The translations under genes were made by a program, and so were the position numbers. Below are positions 5,699 through 7,862 of a DNA stretch of 7,862 nt, piece after piece. Position 1 is the stretch's first letter. Each line of letters starts with the position of its first letter. Origin of the DNA: an uncultured Lachnospiraceae bacterium (GTDB lineage Bacteria; Bacillota_A; Clostridia; Lachnospirales; Lachnospiraceae); contig USJM01000074.1 in NCBI GenBank assembly GCA_900555005.1, positions 1 through 7,862 on the forward strand. The letters are read 5' to 3'. The notes under the pieces were generated by a model, which was not told the DNA's origin, made no database searches, and saw only the letters and a list, made by a program, of their open reading frames with translations.

Positions 5699-7390
5699 TT
5701 ATCCCTCGAGAAAGACCCGCGCCTCGTACGGTTGCAGGACACCCGCCTTGTGACTGCCATAGTTGGAGATGAGCTCCCTGGCGCTGTCCGGGTTTTTATC
5801 AAATGCGTCAAACAGGCTGCAGGGCTGCTCCTGGTCGGTCCAGTTGCAGGCGACGGTTACCGTCTGGCCATCCAGATGGCGCCTGTAGGCATAGATACTG
5901 TCCGAGTCCTCCAGCAGAGGCTCGAAGACACCGTAGACAATCACCGGATTTTCGTGGCGCAGGCGGATCAGTTTCTGATAATAGTAGAAGATGGAATCCG
6001 GATCTGCCAGCGCTGCCCTGCAGTTGATCTCCCTGTAGTTGGGATTCACGGCAAGCCACGGAGTACCAGTCGTGAAGCCGGCATTCTCGCTGTCGTCCCA
6101 CTGCATCGGTGTCCGCGCGTTGTCGCGGCCATAGGCATCGAAGCAGGCCAGCATCGTTTCCGGCGAGACCATTTTTATGTCCTCGACATACTGTTTCCAG
6201 GCATTGATCTCCTCAATATCTCTGCAGTCCTTTACGGAGGAGAAATGCATGTTCGTCATGCCGATCTCTTCGCCCTGGTAGATGTAAGGCGTCCCCTTCA
6301 TCATGTGCAGGCAGGTCGCCAGCATCTTGGCAGAGACAACGCGGTACTGCGGGCTGTCGTTCCCGAAGCGGGAGACCGCGCGGGGCTGGTCGTGGTTGTC
6401 CCAGAAAAGGCTGTTCCAGGCTGATCCCTCAAGCTCGAGCTGCCACTTGTTCAGGACAGTGCGGAGCTCCTTCAGAGAACAGCCGCCGGTCGACCATTTT
6501 CCAACGACCGGTTTGCCCTTCAGATCCACATGTTCGAACTCAAACACCATGTTCAGCTCATCGCCCGAGCTGGATGCGTACTTCTTCGCTTCATCGATCG
6601 TGACGCCGGCAGCCTCGCCGACCGTCATGATGTCATGCCGGCTGAGAACCCGGCGGTTCATCTCCTTCAGGTACTCGTGGACACGAGGGCCGTTGCAGAC
6701 ATACGGCGCCGGGTCGCCGTACAGACCATCCGTCACCTTGCCGTCCGGGAAGGACTGGACCTTCGAGATCATGCTGATGACATCCATGCGGAATCCGTCG
6801 ATTCCCTTTTCGCCGCACCACCAGTTCATCATGTCGAAGACCTCATCGCGGACCTTCGGATTCTCCCAGTTCAGATCCGGCTGCTTCTTCGAGAAGCAGT
6901 GCAGATAGTACTGACCGGTTGTCTCGTCAAACTGCCAGGCACTTCCGGAGAAACAGGACGCCCAGTTGTTGGGTTCCTTTCCGTCCTTCGGATCCTTCCA
7001 GATGTAATAGTCGCGGTACGGATTGTCTCTGGACTTCCGGCTCTCCACAAACCACGGGTGCTCGTCAGATGTATGGTTGACCACCAGATCCATGACAATC
7101 TTCAGACCGAGGCTGTGAGCGGTTGCCAGCATCTCGTCGAAGTCTGCCATGGTTCCGAAATCCGTCATGATATTGCGGTAATCGGAAATGTCGTATCCAT
7201 TGTCATCGTTGGGGGAGCGGTAGATCGGGGATAGCCAGATCACATCAATCCCAAGCTCCTTCAGGTAGGGAAGATGTGCGGTGATTCCCTTCAGATCGCC
7301 GATTCCGTCTCCGTTGCTGTCCGAGAAGGAGCGCGGATAAATCTGATAGACAACCGCTTCCTTCCACCATGCTTTTTTCTCTGCTGCCAT
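5699..7390 (-). CDS. malL: Oligo-1,6-glucosidase-like GH13 enzyme (563 aa)
   Basis: This is a cytoplasmic GH13 enzyme of the oligo-1,6-glucosidase / sucrase-isomaltase type, releasing glucose from isomaltose, panose, short isomalto-oligosaccharides and often maltose or sucrose. It shows the calcium-type loop DSNGDGIGD (24-32), DLVVNH (101-106), QPDLNWENP (170-178), GFRMDVIS (199-206; Asp203 nucleophile, Val204), CNGPRVHEYLKEMN (232-245), TVGEA (256-260; Glu259 acid/base) and FWDNHDQPRAVSRFG (329-343; Asp334). Val204 matches the residue linked to alpha-1,6 activity in isomaltases. Length equals Bacillus MalL-type enzymes. ATG 7390 is supported by GGAGG six bases upstream; an upstream in-frame ATG at 7420 lies in the promoter region. 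It is the first operon gene, divergent from the phosphoglucomutase. Trehalose-6-phosphate hydrolase is a related alternative, but the NGPRVHE and NNWASCFSGSAW pattern fits oligo-1,6-glucosidase better. Confidence 0.92.
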   Translation of the reverse strand: MAAEKKAWWKEAVVYQIYPRSFSDSNGDGIGDLKGITAHLPYLKELGIDVIWLSPIYRSPNDDNGYDISDYRNIMTDFGTMADFDEMLATAHSLGLKIVMDLVVNHTSDEHPWFVESRKSRDNPYRDYYIWKDPKDGKEPNNWASCFSGSAWQFDETTGQYYLHCFSKKQPDLNWENPKVRDEVFDMMNWWCGEKGIDGFRMDVISMISKVQSFPDGKVTDGLYGDPAPYVCNGPRVHEYLKEMNRRVLSRHDIMTVGEAAGVTIDEAKKYASSSGDELNMVFEFEHVDLKGKPVVGKWSTGGCSLKELRTVLNKWQLELEGSAWNSLFWDNHDQPRAVSRFGNDSPQYRVVSAKMLATCLHMMKGTPYIYQGEEIGMTNMHFSSVKDCRDIEEINAWKQYVEDIKMVSPETMLACFDAYGRDNARTPMQWDDSENAGFTTGTPWLAVNPNYREINCRAALADPDSIFYYYQKLIRLRHENPVIVYGVFEPLLEDSDSIYAYRRHLDGQTVTVACNWTDQEQPCSLFDAFDKNPDSARELISNYGSHKAGVLQPYEARVFLEG

Positions 7391-7414
7391 GAATAACCTC
7401 CCTGGGAAAAACTG

Positions 7415-7426
7415 TCTCAATTGAGA
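7415..7426. promoter_or_regulatory. 12-bp perfect palindrome at the operon start
   Basis: TCTCAATTGAGA is perfectly self-complementary. It lies between the -10 element and the ribosome binding site of the minus-strand operon and covers the predicted transcription start (about 7424). Such a position suits a repressor operator. AraC proteins usually bind direct repeats, so a different regulator (for example LacI or GntR type, not in this window) may be involved. It could also be a chance AT-rich palindrome. Confidence 0.45.
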
Positions 7427-7430
7427 TTAC

Positions 7431-7459
7431 ATTATAATATCCTTATGCTTAAAAACGAT
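7431..7459 (-). promoter_or_regulatory. Promoter of the glucosidase/AraC operon
   Basis: On the minus strand a perfect -10, TATAAT (7436-7431), precedes the first glucosidase gene by 40 bases. The hexamer 17 bases upstream (7459-7454, ATCGTT) barely resembles a -35. A perfect -10 with a poor -35 is the usual form of an activator-dependent promoter and fits control by the operon's AraC protein. Further TATAAT-like sequence on both strands at 7477-7490 makes the exact start uncertain. Confidence 0.55.
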
Positions 7460-7488
7460 ACAGAGAATTGACCAATAATATTATAATT

Positions 7489-7516
7489 ATGACATATGCA
7501 GGCAGAATGGTATAAA
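7489..7516 (+). promoter_or_regulatory. Promoter of the phosphoglucomutase gene
   Basis: ATGACA (7489-7494, 5 of 6 to the -35 consensus) and TATAAA (7511-7516, 5 of 6 to the -10 consensus) are 16 bases apart. Transcription would begin near 7523, leaving a leader of about 165 bases before the mutase ATG. It is divergent from the glucosidase operon promoter, about 55 bases away, so one bound regulator could affect both. Confidence 0.5.
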
Positions 7517-7530
7517 AAGATGGCTTTTTG

Positions 7531-7644
7531 AGAGGATACATTTTTGATCGAATCCTCTGCCGGCTGAGGCGCGGATCCAGTGGATCGGCAGGTGCATCTG
7601 CCGCTGAAATGCGGTAAGATAAAATTACCTTTTGATACGGTAAT
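7531..7644 (+). promoter_or_regulatory. Structured leader of the phosphoglucomutase transcript
   Basis: Several inverted repeats are visible: AGAGGAT/ATCCTCT (7531-7537 with 7552-7558); GATCC/GGATC with a three-base loop (7574-7578 with 7582-7586), flanked by CTGCC/GGCAG; CCGC/GCGG (7601-7604 with 7611-7614); GGTAA/TTACC (7613-7617 with 7625-7629) followed by TTTTG; and ATTACC/GGTAAT (7624-7629 with 7639-7644). The last two share one arm and exclude each other. No known riboswitch class is recognised, and the possible terminator is weak (five pairs, four Ts). A regulatory role is inference. Confidence 0.35.
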
Positions 7645-7687
7645 CATGTAGTAAAACGGACAGACGAAATCAGATAAGGAGGGAGCG

Positions 7688-7862
7688 ATGGATTACAGGG
7701 AACGGTACGGCATATGGATGGAAAAACTGCCGAAGGACGATCCGCTGAAGGCGGAGCTTGAGGCGCTGGCAGGAGATGAGAAGGAGATCCGGGAGCGCTT
7801 CATACAGGATCTGCAGTTCGGTACAGCCGGCCTGAGAGGCATCGTCGGCGCCGGGACGAACT
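7688..7862 (+). CDS. Phosphoglucomutase/phosphomannomutase, N-terminal part (window ends)
   Basis: These are the first 58 residues of an alpha-D-phosphohexomutase, which moves phosphate between C1 and C6 of glucose (or mannose) and so links glucose-6-phosphate with glucose-1-phosphate. The start region (YGIWMEKLPKDDPLKAELEAL) and the motif DLQFGTAGLRGIVGAGTN (41-58) are characteristic of the Firmicutes PgcA-type enzyme, in which the GTAGLRG element forms part of the phosphosugar-binding entry. The catalytic serine loop lies beyond the window. AGGAGG at 7677-7682, five bases before the ATG, supports the start. The gene diverges from the glucosidase operon. The reaction fits downstream handling of glucose released by those enzymes, or glycogen and cell-wall precursor supply. 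Confidence 0.88.
   Translation, partial: MDYRERYGIWMEKLPKDDPLKAELEALAGDEKEIRERFIQDLQFGTAGLRGIVGAGTN

Noticed and set aside
5657..7234. Long plus-strand open frames (5657-6424, 6303-6908, 6530-7234) opposite the first glucosidase.
   Set aside because: They mirror the conserved GH13 sequence, have no ribosome binding sites or family features, and overlap one another.
7391..7687. Possible catabolite-repression (cre) site between the glucosidase and mutase genes.
   Set aside because: No stretch matched the TGWAANCGNTNWCA pattern well enough on either strand.

Overview
The window looks like chromosome from a gut-type anaerobic Firmicute, probably class Clostridia (Lachnospiraceae-like). The basis is strong AGGAGG-type ribosome binding sites before nearly every gene, a clostridial-style large serine recombinase remnant, HxlR/cupin genes, and GH13 glucosidases closest in motif pattern to Firmicutes enzymes. 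The assignment is by general resemblance only. No tRNA, rRNA, CRISPR array or intact insertion sequence is visible.

Left part (1-2509), AT-richer: a decayed large serine recombinase gene (88-830), broken by a one-base deletion near 537 and missing its C-terminal half. A terminator follows that serves the opposite strand. Next is a divergent pair: a small cupin protein (minus strand, 872-1225) and an HxlR-type winged-helix regulator (1368-1700), with facing promoters and two GTAC elements 20 bp apart as a candidate operator. A LOG/TIGR00730-type nucleotide-binding protein (1756-2292) follows the regulator and is probably co-transcribed. A short relic frame lies at 2380-2472. This part reads like an accessory segment beside a dead mobile element.

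Middle (2510-3039): a DUF1304 four-helix membrane protein. Base composition changes from AT-rich to GC-rich within its first 25 codons or so. Beyond it lie an unexplained palindrome-plus-hairpin and a strong minus-strand terminator.

Right part (3040-7862), GC-richer: a tight three-gene minus-strand operon. Reading from its promoter, it encodes an oligo-1,6-glucosidase-like GH13 enzyme (7390-5699), an AraC-family regulator (5668-4730) and a second GH13 alpha-glucosidase (4713-3040), with gaps of 30 and 16 bases. Divergent from it, at 7688 and running off the end, is a phosphoglucomutase/phosphomannomutase with a structured leader of roughly 165 bases.

The right-hand genes form a coherent alpha-glucoside unit. 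Two cytoplasmic exo-glucosidases, with different residues at a specificity-linked position, would release glucose from imported malto- or isomalto-oligosaccharides. The mutase would interconvert glucose-6-phosphate and glucose-1-phosphate. The AraC protein, encoded between the two enzymes, is the likely local regulator. No transporter lies in the window. I did not find convincing evidence of a wholly new system. The most interesting points are the regulator placed between two diverged glucosidases, the palindrome at the operon's predicted transcription start, and the mutase leader.
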